Positions 37,957-48,081 are shown, counted from the stretch's first letter. The stretch is DNA of 64,000 bases from Pelagovum pacificum (GCF_016134045.1 NZ_CP065915.1:310001-374000), one strand, 5' to 3'. The notes: generated by a model not told the origin, from the letters alone. A program made the numbers and translations.

Positions 37957-39600
37957 ATGAATATCAGACACACTCTCAAGGCCACGACGGCCGCATTGCT
38001 CGTGACCGGGGGCGCCGCGTTCGCCCAGGACGACGCCATGACCGGGCCGAACGGCGAAGCGCTTGCCGAGAACCAGACCTTCACCTACCGCGTGCTCGAC
38101 GAATTCCCGTCGATCGACCCGAACCTCATCGAGGACGTCGAGGGCTCCGCCATCGGCCGGAACCTGTTCGAAGGTCTGATGAGCCAGAACGACAAGGGTG
38201 AGGTCGTCCCCGGCGTGGCCACCGGCTACGAAGTCTCCGAAGATGGCATGACCTACACCTTCACGCTGCGTGAAGACGCGACCTGGTCGAACGGTGAGCC
38301 GGTCACGGCCAACGACTTCGTCTATTCCTGGCAGCGTGCCGCCGATCCTGCGACCGCCTCGGAGTACCAGTGGTACATGGGCCTCATGGCCATCGAGAAC
38401 GTCGATGAAGTCATGGCCGGCGACATGGAGCCGTCCGAGCTCGGCGTTACCGCCGTCGACGACTATACGCTCGAAGTCAAACTGACCCAGCCGCTGCCCT
38501 ATTTCCCGCAGATGGTGACGCACACCACCACGTTCCCGGTCCCGCAGTCGGTGATCGAAGAGTTCGGTGACGAGTGGACCCAGCCGGGCAACATGGTCGG
38601 CAACGGTGCCTACGTTCTCGCCGAGCGCGTTCCGCAGGAATACATCACGCTCACCAAGAACGAGAACTACTGGGACGCCGAGAACGTCTACATCGAAGAG
38701 GTCACGGCCCTCATCATCAATGACGAGAACGCCGCCCTGACCCGTTGGGAAGCCGGCGAGTTCGACCAGACCGACGTTCCGGCCGGCCAGTTCCCGCGCC
38801 TGAGCGAAGAGTATCCGGACGAGGCGATCTCCGTTCCGAACCTCTGCACCTACTACTACAACGTGAACCTGACCGATAAGGGTCTCGAAGCGCTTCAGGA
38901 CCCGAACGTCCGGACCGCGCTCTCGATGGCCATCGACCGTGACGTCATTGTCAACAACGTCACCGCCGGCGGTCAGCTTCCTGCCTACTCGCTGACCCAC
39001 TCGGGTACCGCGGACTTCGAAGTTCCGGAAATCGAGATGGCCGACATGACGCAGGAAGAGCGTAACACCAGGGCGCAGGAGCTTCTCGCCGAAGCCGGCT
39101 ACGGCCCGGACGGTGAGCCGCTCGAAGTCGAGATCATCTACAACACGTCCGACGCCCACCGCTCCATCGCGGTCGCCATCGGCCAGATGTGGAGCCAGAC
39201 CCTCGGCATCGAGACGTCGCTCGGCAACCAGGAGTGGCAGACCTACCTGACCACCCGTGGTGAGAAGGACTACCAGGGCGTCGCGCGTGCCGGCTGGTGT
39301 GCCGACTACAACGAAGCGTCCTCGTTCCTCGACATCATGCAGTCGGACTCCGGCTACAATGACTCGGGCTTCGAGAGTGCCGAGTACGACGAGCTGCTGG
39401 CCGAGGCCCGCACGGCCGAAGACCCGCTGCCGCTCTACCAGCAGGCCGAGGAGATCCTCGTCGCCGAGCAGCCGATCCTGCCGATCTACTTCTACACGAC
39501 CGTGTTCATGCTCGACAGCTCCATCCAGGGCTGGCCGCTCGAGAACGCGCAGGACAACTGGTACGCCAAGGACCTGTATCGGGTCGCCGAAGGCGAATAA
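37957..39600 (+). CDS. oppA: Oligopeptide ABC transporter substrate-binding protein
   Basis: 547 residues with a signal peptide (MNIRHTLKATTAALLVTGGAAFAQ). Family SBP_bac_5 features: LDEFPSIDPNLIEDVEGSAIGRNLFEGLM, TYTFTLREDATWSNGEPVTANDFVYSWQRAADP, and YVLAERVPQEYITLTKNENYWDAENV. Captures peptides in the periplasm for OppBC-DF. Codon use is strongly biased (near-exclusive preferred codons), suggesting high expression, and a strong hairpin follows. Confidence 0.93.
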   Translation: MNIRHTLKATTAALLVTGGAAFAQDDAMTGPNGEALAENQTFTYRVLDEFPSIDPNLIEDVEGSAIGRNLFEGLMSQNDKGEVVPGVATGYEVSEDGMTYTFTLREDATWSNGEPVTANDFVYSWQRAADPATASEYQWYMGLMAIENVDEVMAGDMEPSELGVTAVDDYTLEVKLTQPLPYFPQMVTHTTTFPVPQSVIEEFGDEWTQPGNMVGNGAYVLAERVPQEYITLTKNENYWDAENVYIEEVTALIINDENAALTRWEAGEFDQTDVPAGQFPRLSEEYPDEAISVPNLCTYYYNVNLTDKGLEALQDPNVRTALSMAIDRDVIVNNVTAGGQLPAYSLTHSGTADFEVPEIEMADMTQEERNTRAQELLAEAGYGPDGEPLEVEIIYNTSDAHRSIAVAIGQMWSQTLGIETSLGNQEWQTYLTTRGEKDYQGVARAGWCADYNEASSFLDIMQSDSGYNDSGFESAEYDELLAEARTAEDPLPLYQQAEEILVAEQPILPIYFYTTVFMLDSSIQGWPLENAQDNWYAKDLYRVAEGE

Positions 39601-39620
39601 TCCGACTTCGTGATTTCTAT

Positions 39621-39652
39621 GCTCGCGCCCCCTTTCACCGGGGGGCGTGAGC
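39621..39652 (+). terminator. Strong stem-loop between oppA and oppB
   Basis: A twelve-pair stem (39621-39632 with 39641-39652, one G-U pair) with an eight-base loop and no U-run. In transporter operons such a hairpin usually protects the binding-protein mRNA and lowers expression of the permease genes. Confidence 0.7.
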
Positions 39653-39680
39653 CCTTGGCATTTTCGGGTCGGGTCCCCTC

Positions 39681-40604
39681 ATGTTCAGCTACATCTTGCG
39701 CCGCCTGCTTGTCGCAGTCCCGACGCTCCTCATCCTGGTGGTCATCTCGTTCATCCTGATGTTCGCGGCCCCCGGCGGCCCGTTCAACAGCGAGCGTCCG
39801 CTGCCACCACAGGTTCTTGCCAACATCCAGGCGCAATACGGGCTGGATCAGCCCTACTGGAAGCAGATGGTCGACTACGTCTGGAACGTGGTCACCAAGT
39901 TCGACTTCGGTCCGTCCTTCCAGTACCGCGACCGTTCGGTGAACGGCATCATCGCGCAAGGTTTCCCGGTCACCCTGACCTACGGCATCTGGTCAGCGGT
40001 CATCGCCGTCATCGTCGGCGTTACGATCGGCATCGCCGCGGCGATCCGCCAGAACACATGGCTCGACTACGTTTCCGTCGGCTTCTCGATCGGCGCGCAG
40101 GCGCTGCCGAACTTCGTGATGGCGCCGCTCCTCGTGATCGTCTTCACGCTCTGGCTTGGCTGGTTGCCGGGCGGCGGCTGGCGAGGCGGTCAGTGGGAAT
40201 ACGTCATCATGCCGGTCATCGCCCTGTCCACCTCCTACATGGCGTCGCTCGCGCGGATCACGCGGAGCTCGATGCTGGAGGTCCTGAATTCCAACTTCAT
40301 CCGCACGGCAAAGGCCAAGGGGCTTCCGATGCGGCGGGTGATCCTGCGGCATGCGCTGAAGCCCGCGCTGCTGCCGGTCATCAGCTACCTCGGCCCGGCC
40401 TTCGTGGGCATGATCACCGGCTCCGTCGTCGTCGACGTGGCCTTCTCCACCGGCGGCATCGGGCAGTTCTTCGTGAACTCGGCCTTCAACCGGGACTACG
40501 CCGTCATCATGGGTATCACGATCCTGTTCGGGATGCTGACCATCGGGTTCAACCTGATCGTCGACATTCTCTACGCCTGGATCGACCCGAAAATCCGGTA
40601 TTGA
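39681..40604 (+). CDS. oppB: Oligopeptide ABC transporter permease
   Basis: 307 residues, six membrane helices. N-terminal MFSYILRRLLVAVPTLLILVVISFILM is the classic OppB/DppB start, and the EAA loop region NSNFIRTAKAKGLPMRRVILRHALKPALLPVI contacts the ATPase. Follows oppA after the hairpin. Confidence 0.94.
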   Translation: MFSYILRRLLVAVPTLLILVVISFILMFAAPGGPFNSERPLPPQVLANIQAQYGLDQPYWKQMVDYVWNVVTKFDFGPSFQYRDRSVNGIIAQGFPVTLTYGIWSAVIAVIVGVTIGIAAAIRQNTWLDYVSVGFSIGAQALPNFVMAPLLVIVFTLWLGWLPGGGWRGGQWEYVIMPVIALSTSYMASLARITRSSMLEVLNSNFIRTAKAKGLPMRRVILRHALKPALLPVISYLGPAFVGMITGSVVVDVAFSTGGIGQFFVNSAFNRDYAVIMGITILFGMLTIGFNLIVDILYAWIDPKIRY

Positions 40605-40616
40605 GGAGGCCGAGAG

Positions 40617-41546
40617 ATGAGCAAGCACGCAAATCCCGACGCCGACATGATCGACGACGTCGAGCACACCAACGAAATCCAGGGCCGCTCGCTCTGGCGT
40701 GACGCCCGGGCCCGCTTCATGGCCAACCGCGCCGCGCTGTTCGGGCTGGTGGTCCTCTGCTTCGTCGTGATCTTCGCAGCGTTCGGCGGGCTGATCGCGC
40801 AGTTCGAGCCGGACTACGTCGACTTCTCGTTGATGGGCTCCAATGCCTACATGGGCACGCCGTCCATCGAGACCGGCCATTACTTCGGCGTCGACTACGA
40901 TGGGCGCGACCTGTTCGCGCGAACCGTGATGGGCACGCGCATCTCGCTGCTCGTCGGCGTGGTCGGGGCGGTCGTCGCCGTGGTGGTCGGCACATTGTAT
41001 GGCGCCGTCGCCGGCTATGTCGGCGGTCGGGTCGACAATGCCATGATGCGGACCGTCGACATCCTGATGTCGATCCCCTTCATGTTCGTGCTGATCCTGA
41101 TGCTGGTGATCTTCGGACGCTCGATGCTGATGCTGTTCCTCGGCATCGGCCTGATCTCCTGGCTCGACATGAGCCGGATCGCCCGCGGGCAGACCCTGTC
41201 CATCAAGAACACCGAGTTCGTAGAGGCCGCCGTCGCCACCGGCGTCCGGCCCCTGACGATCATCATCCGGCACATCGTGCCGAACCTGCTCGGCATCGTG
41301 ATCGTCTACTCGACGCTTCTGGTGCCGCAGATGATCATCTTCGAGAGCTTCATCTCCTACCTCGGTCTCGGCATTCAGGAGCCGAACACCTCTCTCGGGG
41401 CGCTTATCAATCAGGGCTCGGAGCAGCTGAACAACGGCACGCTCTGGATGCTGACCTATCCGCTTGTATTCTTCCTCATCACGCTGTTCGGCTTCTTCTT
41501 CGTCGGAGACGGCCTGCGTGATGCACTGGACCCAAAGGACCGCTGA
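40617..41546 (+). CDS. oppC: Oligopeptide ABC transporter permease
   Basis: 309 residues. The N-terminal OppC-type segment (SLWRDARARFMANRAALFGLVVLCFVVIFAAFGGLI) precedes five further helices; the EAA loop is NTEFVEAAVATGVRPLTIIIRHIVPNLLGIV. GAGGCCGAGAG precedes the ATG, 12 bases after oppB. Its stop is directly followed by the ATPase start. Confidence 0.94.
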   Translation: MSKHANPDADMIDDVEHTNEIQGRSLWRDARARFMANRAALFGLVVLCFVVIFAAFGGLIAQFEPDYVDFSLMGSNAYMGTPSIETGHYFGVDYDGRDLFARTVMGTRISLLVGVVGAVVAVVVGTLYGAVAGYVGGRVDNAMMRTVDILMSIPFMFVLILMLVIFGRSMLMLFLGIGLISWLDMSRIARGQTLSIKNTEFVEAAVATGVRPLTIIIRHIVPNLLGIVIVYSTLLVPQMIIFESFISYLGLGIQEPNTSLGALINQGSEQLNNGTLWMLTYPLVFFLITLFGFFFVGDGLRDALDPKDR

Positions 41547-43379
41547 ATGGCGCTGCTCGAAGTCGAGAACCTAACCGTCACGTTCCAAACCAACGACGGC
41601 GAGGTCAAAGCCGTCAAAGGCGTGGATTTTCACATCGAACCGGGCGAGTGCCTCGGCATCGTGGGGGAGAGCGGCTCCGGCAAGAGCCAGTCCTCGCTCG
41701 CCGCGATGGGGCTTCTGGCCCGCAACGGCGTGGCCGGCGGATCGATCCGTTTCGACGGGCGGCAGCTGCTGACGGCCAAGCCGTCCGAGCTCCGGTCGAT
41801 CCGGGGCAACGAGCTGTCGATGATCTTCCAGGACCCGCTGACGGCGCTGACACCGCAGCTCACTATCGGTCAGCAGATGACCGAGGTGCTGCAGATCCAC
41901 AAAGGCATGAGCCGCCGGGAGGCAGCGACCGCCTGCGTCGACTGGCTCGAAAAGGTCCGCATCCCCGAGGCGCGGCGCCGTCTGAAGCAGTACCCGCACG
42001 AACTGTCGGGCGGCATGCGTCAGCGGGTGATGATCGCAATGGCGATGCTCTGCGGGCCGCGGATGCTGTTCGCGGACGAACCGACGACCGCGCTCGACGT
42101 GACGGTGCAGGCGCAGGTGCTCGACCTGATGGACGAGTTGAAGCGCGACACCGGCACGGCCATCGCCCTCATCACGCACGACATGGGCGTCGTGGCGCGG
42201 ATGTGCGACCGGATTATCGTCATGCGGCACGGTGAAGTGGTCGAGACCGGGACGGCCGACGACATCTTCTACAACCCGCAGCACGAGTACACGAAGATGC
42301 TCCTCGACGCCGTGCCACGCATCGACGATCCCGACCGTGGCGACCGCCCGGCGATCGACCCGATCGACGACGAGACGGCGGAGACGCTGCTGACTGTCGA
42401 CGACATGAAGATCCATTTTCCGATCCGCATGTCGAAGGGTCTGTTCGGCACCACCAAGATGCTGCGCGCCGTGGATGGCGTGTCGTTCGATCTCCGCAAG
42501 GGCGAGACGCTTGGCGTCGTCGGCGAGTCGGGCTGTGGCAAGTCCACCCTGGCACGTGGCGTGCTGAACCTGATCCCGCCGACGGACGGCTCCGTCGCGT
42601 GGATGGGACGCAGCATTTCCGGCGCCGAGAAGTCCGAGATGCGCAAGATGCGCAAGGACCTCCAGATCGTCTTCCAGGACCCGCTGGCGAGCCTCGATCC
42701 CCGGATGACGATCGGTGCCTCCGTCGCCGAGCCGCTGAGGGTCCACCAGCCCAAACTCCGCGGCAAGGAGCGCGAGGCCGAGGTCCGCAAGATGCTCGAT
42801 CGTGTCGGGCTCAACCCCAACATGATCAACCGCTACCCGCACGAACTGTCCGGCGGGCAGAACCAGCGGGTCGGAATCGCACGGGCGATGATCACGCGAC
42901 CTAAGCTCGTGGTCTGCGATGAGGCAGTGTCCGCGCTCGACGTCAGCGTTCAGGCCCAGGTGGTCGATCTGCTGATCGACCTGCAGAAGAGCATGGGCCT
43001 GACGATGATCTTCATCAGCCACGACCTGTCGGTCGTGCGAGAGGTCAGCCACCGGGTTATGGTGCTCTATCTCGGACGGGTGGTGGAGTTCGCCGACCGC
43101 GACGAGATCTACCGCAATGCGGTCCATCCCTACACCAAGGCGCTGATCGCCGCCGTGCCGCATCCCGACCCGAAGGTCGAACGAAACCGCGATGCCGTGC
43201 GTCTGCAGGGCGACCTGCCGAGTCCGCTCGACACGCGCGCGCCGCTCCGCTTCCTGAAGTCCGAGCTGATCGACGACCCCGATGCGCAGCAATATCAACC
43301 CAAGCTGGTGGAGATCTCGCCGAACCACTTCGCGGCGGAGCATGACGCGTTCCTCGGCAGCGAAGGGCTGAGGGCCTGA
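41547..43379 (+). CDS. Fused OppD-OppF ATPase
   Basis: 610 residues containing two complete ABC ATPase domains in one chain. First half: Walker A GESGSGKSQS, signature LSGGMRQRVMIAMAM, Walker B MLFADEPTTALD. Second half: GESGCGKSTLARG, LSGGQNQRVGIARAM, LVVCDEAVSALD. Each half ends with an oligopeptide-type C-terminal region; the second has HPYTKALIAAVPHPDP. Separate OppD and OppF genes are the more usual arrangement, but such fusions are well known. Completes the transporter. Confidence 0.94.
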   Translation: MALLEVENLTVTFQTNDGEVKAVKGVDFHIEPGECLGIVGESGSGKSQSSLAAMGLLARNGVAGGSIRFDGRQLLTAKPSELRSIRGNELSMIFQDPLTALTPQLTIGQQMTEVLQIHKGMSRREAATACVDWLEKVRIPEARRRLKQYPHELSGGMRQRVMIAMAMLCGPRMLFADEPTTALDVTVQAQVLDLMDELKRDTGTAIALITHDMGVVARMCDRIIVMRHGEVVETGTADDIFYNPQHEYTKMLLDAVPRIDDPDRGDRPAIDPIDDETAETLLTVDDMKIHFPIRMSKGLFGTTKMLRAVDGVSFDLRKGETLGVVGESGCGKSTLARGVLNLIPPTDGSVAWMGRSISGAEKSEMRKMRKDLQIVFQDPLASLDPRMTIGASVAEPLRVHQPKLRGKEREAEVRKMLDRVGLNPNMINRYPHELSGGQNQRVGIARAMITRPKLVVCDEAVSALDVSVQAQVVDLLIDLQKSMGLTMIFISHDLSVVREVSHRVMVLYLGRVVEFADRDEIYRNAVHPYTKALIAAVPHPDPKVERNRDAVRLQGDLPSPLDTRAPLRFLKSELIDDPDAQQYQPKLVEISPNHFAAEHDAFLGSEGLRA

Positions 43380-43383
43380 GGCG

Positions 43384-44109
43384 GTGCCGATAGATCCGGC
43401 CGCCTTCCGGCATCATCCGGCCCTGGAAGGACGCATCGTCGATCCCGACGTCTCCTTCTACCGGACGATGCAGCCCGCCGACATGGACGAACGCATGGCG
43501 GAGCACGGCGTGGGCCCCGACTGGCGCCACACCGACGAGCATCGCGAGGCGACCCGCCGTGCGTTCTTCGATCGGCGTGAGGATCGCGGCGACCTCTGGG
43601 TCTTCGCCTATGGCTCTCTGATGTGGGACCCGGGCTTTCGCTTTCAGGAGGTCTGCCGCGCACGGGTGATCGGCTGGTCGCGGAGCCTCTGCCTTGTCGA
43701 CCGGTTCGGCGGACGGGGCACGAAAGAGGCGCCGGGTCTGATGGCCGCCCTCGACCGGGGCGATCATTGCGACGGGCTGGCGTTTCGCATCAGGGCCGAC
43801 GAGGTCGAGCATGAGACGGAGATCCTCTGGCGTCGCGAGATGATCGCGCCCTGCTATCTGCCGGTCTTCGCCCGTGCCGAGACGGTGCTTGGCGAGATCG
43901 ACGTGCTGACCTTCGCCGCCGACTACGACGCCTACATGATCGAGGCGGAGATCACCCGCCCCGAACAGGTGCAATACCTGCGCACCGGGCAGGGCTGGCT
44001 CGGCACGAGCCGGGAGTACCTCGAAAACCTGCTCGACCAGTTCAAGGCGCTGGAAATCCGGGATCCAGAGCTCGAGTCGCTGATGGAAGAGGTGGATTCC
44101 CTGACCTGA
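43384..44109 (+). CDS. ChaC-like gamma-glutamylcyclotransferase
   Basis: 241 residues starting with GTG at 43384, four bases after the ATPase stop. LWVFAYGSLMWDPGF is the substrate-binding YGSLM signature, with RVIGWSRSLCLVDRFGGRGTKEAPGLMAALDRGDHCDGLAFRI and the catalytic Glu region downstream. ChaC enzymes cleave glutathione to 5-oxoproline and Cys-Gly. Being cotranscribed with opp suggests a role in using imported gamma-glutamyl peptides or glutathione (inference). Confidence 0.9.
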   Translation: MPIDPAAFRHHPALEGRIVDPDVSFYRTMQPADMDERMAEHGVGPDWRHTDEHREATRRAFFDRREDRGDLWVFAYGSLMWDPGFRFQEVCRARVIGWSRSLCLVDRFGGRGTKEAPGLMAALDRGDHCDGLAFRIRADEVEHETEILWRREMIAPCYLPVFARAETVLGEIDVLTFAADYDAYMIEAEITRPEQVQYLRTGQGWLGTSREYLENLLDQFKALEIRDPELESLMEEVDSLT

Positions 44110-44170
44110 CGCGGGCGGCATGCCATGTGATCCCCATCTGTGTCATAGTCGGCGCAAGAGGGGATCAGTG

Positions 44171-44785
44171 ATGTCGGACGCGAAGTTCTGGAACCGCATG
44201 GCCAGGCGTTACGCCCGAAGCCCGGTCGGCGACGAAGAGGCCTACCGCGCAAAGCTGGCGAAGACGCAGGAGTTTCTTGGTCCGGGGAGCGAAGTGCTCG
44301 AACTGGGTTGCGGGACGGGGACCACGGCGATTCACCACGCGCCGATTGTGCGTCACATCGACTGCGTCGACTTCGCGGAAGGTCTGCTCGATATCGCGCG
44401 GCAGAAGGCGCGGGACGCCGGCGTGACCAACATCACCTTCATCCAGTGCGCGGCGGGGACCTATCCGGTCAAGCCGGCCGCCTACGACATGGTGATGGCG
44501 CATTCTCTGCTGCATCTGCTGCGGGATCGGCAAGCATTGCTTGGCCGGATACATGACATGCTCCGGCCCGGCGGCCGGTTCGTGTCCAGTACCGCGTGTC
44601 TCGGCGACAACCGTCTGTTGTCGACCGTCCTGCCGCTCGGCAGCAAGCTCGGCCTGTTGCCGGCGCTCGCTTTCTTCACCGAAGACGAGCTGATCGCGGA
44701 GGTCGAGGCGGCGGGGTTCGAGGTCGAACATCGCTGGACCCCGAAACCCAAAGCCGCGATGTTCCTCATCGCAAGGAAACCCTGA
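44171..44785 (+). CDS. Class I SAM-dependent methyltransferase
   Basis: 204 residues with the Rossmann methyltransferase motifs: VLELGCGTGTTAIHHAP (motif I), HIDCVDFAEGLLDIAR (motif II), YDMVMAHSLLHLLRDR (motif IV) and LRPGGRFVSSTACLG. Substrate unknown. AGAGGGGATCAGTG precedes the ATG at 44171. Confidence 0.9.
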   Translation: MSDAKFWNRMARRYARSPVGDEEAYRAKLAKTQEFLGPGSEVLELGCGTGTTAIHHAPIVRHIDCVDFAEGLLDIARQKARDAGVTNITFIQCAAGTYPVKPAAYDMVMAHSLLHLLRDRQALLGRIHDMLRPGGRFVSSTACLGDNRLLSTVLPLGSKLGLLPALAFFTEDELIAEVEAAGFEVEHRWTPKPKAAMFLIARKP

Positions 44786-44795
44786 GGAGGGCGCC

Positions 44796-45170
44796 ATGCC
44801 GCGATATCACGGCTCCTGTCATTGCGGGGCGGTCAGGTTTGCCGTCGACGGCGAGATCACCGAACTGACGCGCTGCGACTGCTCGCTCTGCCGCCGGAAG
44901 AACGCGCTGATGGGCGCCGTGCCGGAGGCGGCGTTCGAAATGCTGTCCGACTGGGAGACCGTGGCGCTCTATCAGTGGAACACGAAGGTGGCGCGGCATT
45001 ATTTCTGCAAGACCTGCGGGATCTACACGTTCCATCGGAAGCGCTCCGCTCCGGATCACTACGGCTTCAACGTCGAGTGTCTCGACGACTTCGATCCGTC
45101 CGGGGTCCCGGTCCGGCAGGCCACCGGATCGACCATGTCGGTCGAGGGGGCGCAGGCGCGAAAGGCGTAG
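44796..45170 (+). CDS. GFA-family zinc protein
   Basis: 124 residues. SCHCGAVRF, CDCSLCRRKNALM and FCKTCGIYTFH supply the cysteines of the GFA/CENP-V fold. The family was named for glutathione-dependent formaldehyde activation, though many members lack that activity. GAGGAGG lies upstream, ten bases after the methyltransferase stop, so the two are cotranscribed. Confidence 0.9.
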   Translation: MPRYHGSCHCGAVRFAVDGEITELTRCDCSLCRRKNALMGAVPEAAFEMLSDWETVALYQWNTKVARHYFCKTCGIYTFHRKRSAPDHYGFNVECLDDFDPSGVPVRQATGSTMSVEGAQARKA

Positions 45171-45236
45171 AGCGGACCAAGGAAACGGCGACGTTTTCGC
45201 GTCCAACTTCAATGGCTTGTTAACCCACCCTGCTTT

Positions 45237-45257
45237 CAAATTTTCGTCGAAAATTTG
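45237..45257. promoter_or_regulatory. Perfect 10-1-10 palindrome upstream of rplO
   Basis: CAAATTTTCG (45237-45246) and CGAAAATTTG (45248-45257) flank a single T. AT-rich in a GC-rich setting, 67 bases beyond the GFA stop. Could be an operator or a weak terminator; the 326-base gap to rplO has no gene. Confidence 0.5.
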
Positions 45258-45370
45258 GGGCGGGGACCCTTGTTGGCGGCGCCGGGCGATCCCCGTCAGA
45301 TCACCCGGCAGCCGAAACTTCTTCCATACCGCATCACCCCCGTCGTGCGGCACCGCCGTACAACGCGAAC

Positions 45371-45399
45371 TTGCACGGCCAAGCCAAGACGTTTATAGG
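45371..45399 (+). promoter_or_regulatory. Candidate sigma-70 promoter for rplO
   Basis: TTGCAC (45371-45376) and TATAGG (45394-45399) are 17 bases apart, about 100 bases upstream of the rplO ATG. A promoter is needed here because the usual upstream ribosomal genes are absent. Confidence 0.5.
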
Positions 45400-45496
45400 C
45401 CCCCGGTGGCCCGGAACGGGTCCGAATCCAAACCAAGAAATGCCGTGTCCCTCCCAAGATCGCTTCGGGGAGGTTTTCCGGCGAAGGAGAAGCGAC

Positions 45497-45961
45497 ATGA
45501 AACTGAACGAACTCCGGGACAATCCCGGCGCTACCAAGAAACGCATGCGCGTTGCCCGTGGTCCCGGCTCTGGCAAGGGCAAGATGGGTGGCCGCGGTAT
45601 CAAGGGCCAGAAGTCCCGTTCGGGTGTGGCCATCAAGGGCTACGAAGGCGGCCAGATGCCTCTCTACCAGCGTCTGCCGAAGCGCGGCTTCAACAAGCCG
45701 AACGCCAAGAGCTACGCCGTCATCAACCTCGGTCTGATCCAGAAATTCATCGACTCGGGCAAGCTCACCGGTGACATCACCGAAGAGAGCCTCGTCGAAT
45801 CCGGCGTCGTCCGTCGCAAGAAGGACGGTATCCGCGTCCTCGCCAAGGGCGATTTCAATGCCAAGGCCAACATCACCGTGACCGGCGCGTCGAAAAGCGC
45901 CATCGCGGCTGTAGAGAAGGCCGGTGGCACGCTGACCGTCGCACAGGCGGCAGCCGCCTGA
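45497..45961 (+). CDS. rplO: 50S ribosomal protein L15
   Basis: 154 residues. [43 protein letters not shown] is the conserved basic N-terminus of L15 that threads into 23S rRNA. AAGGAG precedes the ATG at 45497. It is normally preceded by rpsE and rpmD; here the upstream neighbours are unrelated, so this is a detached distal segment of the spc operon. Confidence 0.97.
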   Translation: MKLNELRDNPGATKKRMRVARGPGSGKGKMGGRGIKGQKSRSGVAIKGYEGGQMPLYQRLPKRGFNKPNAKSYAVINLGLIQKFIDSGKLTGDITEESLVESGVVRRKKDGIRVLAKGDFNAKANITVTGASKSAIAAVEKAGGTLTVAQAAAA

Positions 45962-45972
45962 ACCGGGTTGTG

Positions 45973-45990
45973 AGCGGGCTCTCGCCCGCT
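45973..45990 (+). terminator. Stem-loop between rplO and secY
   Basis: AGCGGGC (45973-45979) pairs with GCCCGCT (45984-45990) around TCTC, 12 bases after the rplO stop and without a U-run, so it is at most an attenuator. Confidence 0.4.
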
Positions 45991-46066
45991 TACATCATGG
46001 CCTATCCTTTTCGCGCCGCCATCCGAGGGTCCGGACTGGCGGCGCGTTCCTGACCAGAGAGCGCCA

Positions 46067-47437
46067 ATGGCATCAGCAGCAGAGCAAATGGCTTCCAACA
46101 TGAGCTGGGGGGCCTTCGGAAAGGCCACCGAGCTCCGGCAGCGGATTTTCTTCACCCTCGGACTCCTGATCGTATACCGGCTCGGGACCTATATTCCCGT
46201 TCCCGGTATCGACGGCGGTGCGCTGCGACAGTTCATGGAAGACGCGGCCTCGGGCCTCGGCGGCATCCTGTCGATGTTCACCGGCGGCGCGCTCAGCCGG
46301 ATGGGCATCTTCGCCCTCGGCATCATGCCCTACATCTCCGCCTCCATCATCGTGCAGCTGCTCGGGTCGATGTACGAACCCTGGAAGCAGCTGAAGAAGG
46401 AAGGCGAGCAGGGCCGCAAGAAGCTCAACCAATATACCCGCTACGGCACCGTGCTGCTGGCGACGTTCCAGGCCTACGGGCTGGCCGTCTCTCTCGAGGC
46501 GGGTGATTTCGCGTCCGATCCCGGCCTGTTCTTCCGTGCGTCGACCGTCATCACGCTGGTTGGCGGGACGATGTTCCTGATGTGGCTGGGTGAACAGATC
46601 ACCAGCCGCGGCATCGGCAACGGCATCTCGCTTATCATCTTCGTCGGCATCATCGCCGAGATCCCGACCGCGCTCGCCCAGTTCCTGAGCCAGGGTCGTG
46701 CCGGCGCGATCAGCCCGGCCGTTATCATCGGCGTGATCCTGATGGTCGTCGCGGTGCTGACCTTCGTGGTCTTCATGGAGCGTGCGCTCCGAAAGATTCA
46801 CATTCAGTACCCGCGTCGTCAGGTTGGCATGAAGGTCTATGACGGCGGCTCCAGCCACCTGCCGATCAAGGTGAACCCGGCGGGCGTCATCCCGGCGATC
46901 TTCGCCTCCGCGCTGCTGTTGCTTCCGACGACGATCTCGACCTTCTCGGAATCGGACACGGGCCCGGTGATGTCGACGCTGCTGGCCTACTTCGGGCCGG
47001 GGCAGCCGCTCTACCTGGTGTTCTTCGCCGCGATGATCGTGTTCTTCACGTTCTTCTACACGAAGGAAGTCAGCTTCAAGGTCGACGACGTCGCCGACAA
47101 CCTGAAGAACCAGAACGGCTTCGTTCCGGGCATCCGGCCTGGCAAGCGCACTGCGGAATACCTCGACTACGTCGTGACCCGCATTCTCGTGCTCGGCTCC
47201 GGCTACCTGACGCTCGTGGCGCTGCTGCCCGAGATCCTGCGCAGCCAGCTGGCCATCCCGTTCTACTTCGGCGGTACGTCGATCCTCATCATCGTGTCCG
47301 TCGGCATGGACACGATCCAGCAGGTGCAGAGCCACCTGCTTGCCCATCAGTACGAGGGCCTTATCGAGAAAAGCCAGCTGCGCGGACGTCGCAGCGGCTC
47401 CACAGGGAAGAAGCGAAAAGGACCTGCGCGTCGATGA
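46067..47437 (+). CDS. secY: Protein translocase channel subunit SecY
   Basis: 456 residues, ten helices. N-terminal [28 protein letters not shown], plug and helix-2 region [27 protein letters not shown], and [22 protein letters not shown] near the end are hallmark segments. Forms the inner-membrane channel with SecE and SecG. Overlaps adk by four bases. Confidence 0.97.
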   Translation: MASAAEQMASNMSWGAFGKATELRQRIFFTLGLLIVYRLGTYIPVPGIDGGALRQFMEDAASGLGGILSMFTGGALSRMGIFALGIMPYISASIIVQLLGSMYEPWKQLKKEGEQGRKKLNQYTRYGTVLLATFQAYGLAVSLEAGDFASDPGLFFRASTVITLVGGTMFLMWLGEQITSRGIGNGISLIIFVGIIAEIPTALAQFLSQGRAGAISPAVIIGVILMVVAVLTFVVFMERALRKIHIQYPRRQVGMKVYDGGSSHLPIKVNPAGVIPAIFASALLLLPTTISTFSESDTGPVMSTLLAYFGPGQPLYLVFFAAMIVFFTFFYTKEVSFKVDDVADNLKNQNGFVPGIRPGKRTAEYLDYVVTRILVLGSGYLTLVALLPEILRSQLAIPFYFGGTSILIIVSVGMDTIQQVQSHLLAHQYEGLIEKSQLRGRRSGSTGKKRKGPARR

Positions 47438-48081
47438 ACATCATTCTGCTGGGCCCCCCGGGGGCAGGGAAGGGGACCCAGGCACGGCGCCTGGTTGAAG
47501 AGCGGAACATGGTGCAGCTCTCCACGGGAGACATGCTGCGTGACGCCCGGACGTCGGGTACCGAGATGGGCAAGATCGTCGCCGATGTGATGGATCGCGG
47601 CGATCTCGTCACCGACGAGATCGTCATCGGCCTCATCCGCGAGAAGCTGACCGAAGGCGGCGCCACCGGCGGCTACATCTTCGACGGCTTCCCCCGCACG
47701 CTGCCGCAGGCCGACGCCTTGGCCAACCTGCTGTCCGAAATGAACGAGACGCTGGACGCCGTGATCGAGATGCAGGTGGATGACGAGGCGCTCGTCGCCC
47801 GCATCACCGCGCGCTCCACCTGCGGCAATTGCGGTGAGGTCTACAACGACGAGACCAAGCCGATCCCGTCCGACGGCAAGTGCCGGAAGTGCGGCCATAC
47901 CGAATTCAAGCGTCGCGCTGACGACAATGCCGACAGCCTGAAAACCCGGCTTCTGGCATATTACAAGCAGACATCGCCCCTGATCGGCTACTACTATGCC
48001 AAGGGCGACCTGCAGACGATCGATGGTCTGGGGGAGATCGAGGACGTCGCAAAATCGCTGTCGGGCATCCTCGACGCCTGA
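47434..48081 (+). CDS. adk: Adenylate kinase
   Basis: 215 residues of the long-lid type. P-loop [24 protein letters not shown] and the lid with four cysteines ([26 protein letters not shown]) that should bind zinc structurally. Interconverts 2 ADP with ATP and AMP. Translationally coupled to secY, a standard neighbour. Confidence 0.97.
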   Translation: MNIILLGPPGAGKGTQARRLVEERNMVQLSTGDMLRDARTSGTEMGKIVADVMDRGDLVTDEIVIGLIREKLTEGGATGGYIFDGFPRTLPQADALANLLSEMNETLDAVIEMQVDDEALVARITARSTCGNCGEVYNDETKPIPSDGKCRKCGHTEFKRRADDNADSLKTRLLAYYKQTSPLIGYYYAKGDLQTIDGLGEIEDVAKSLSGILDA

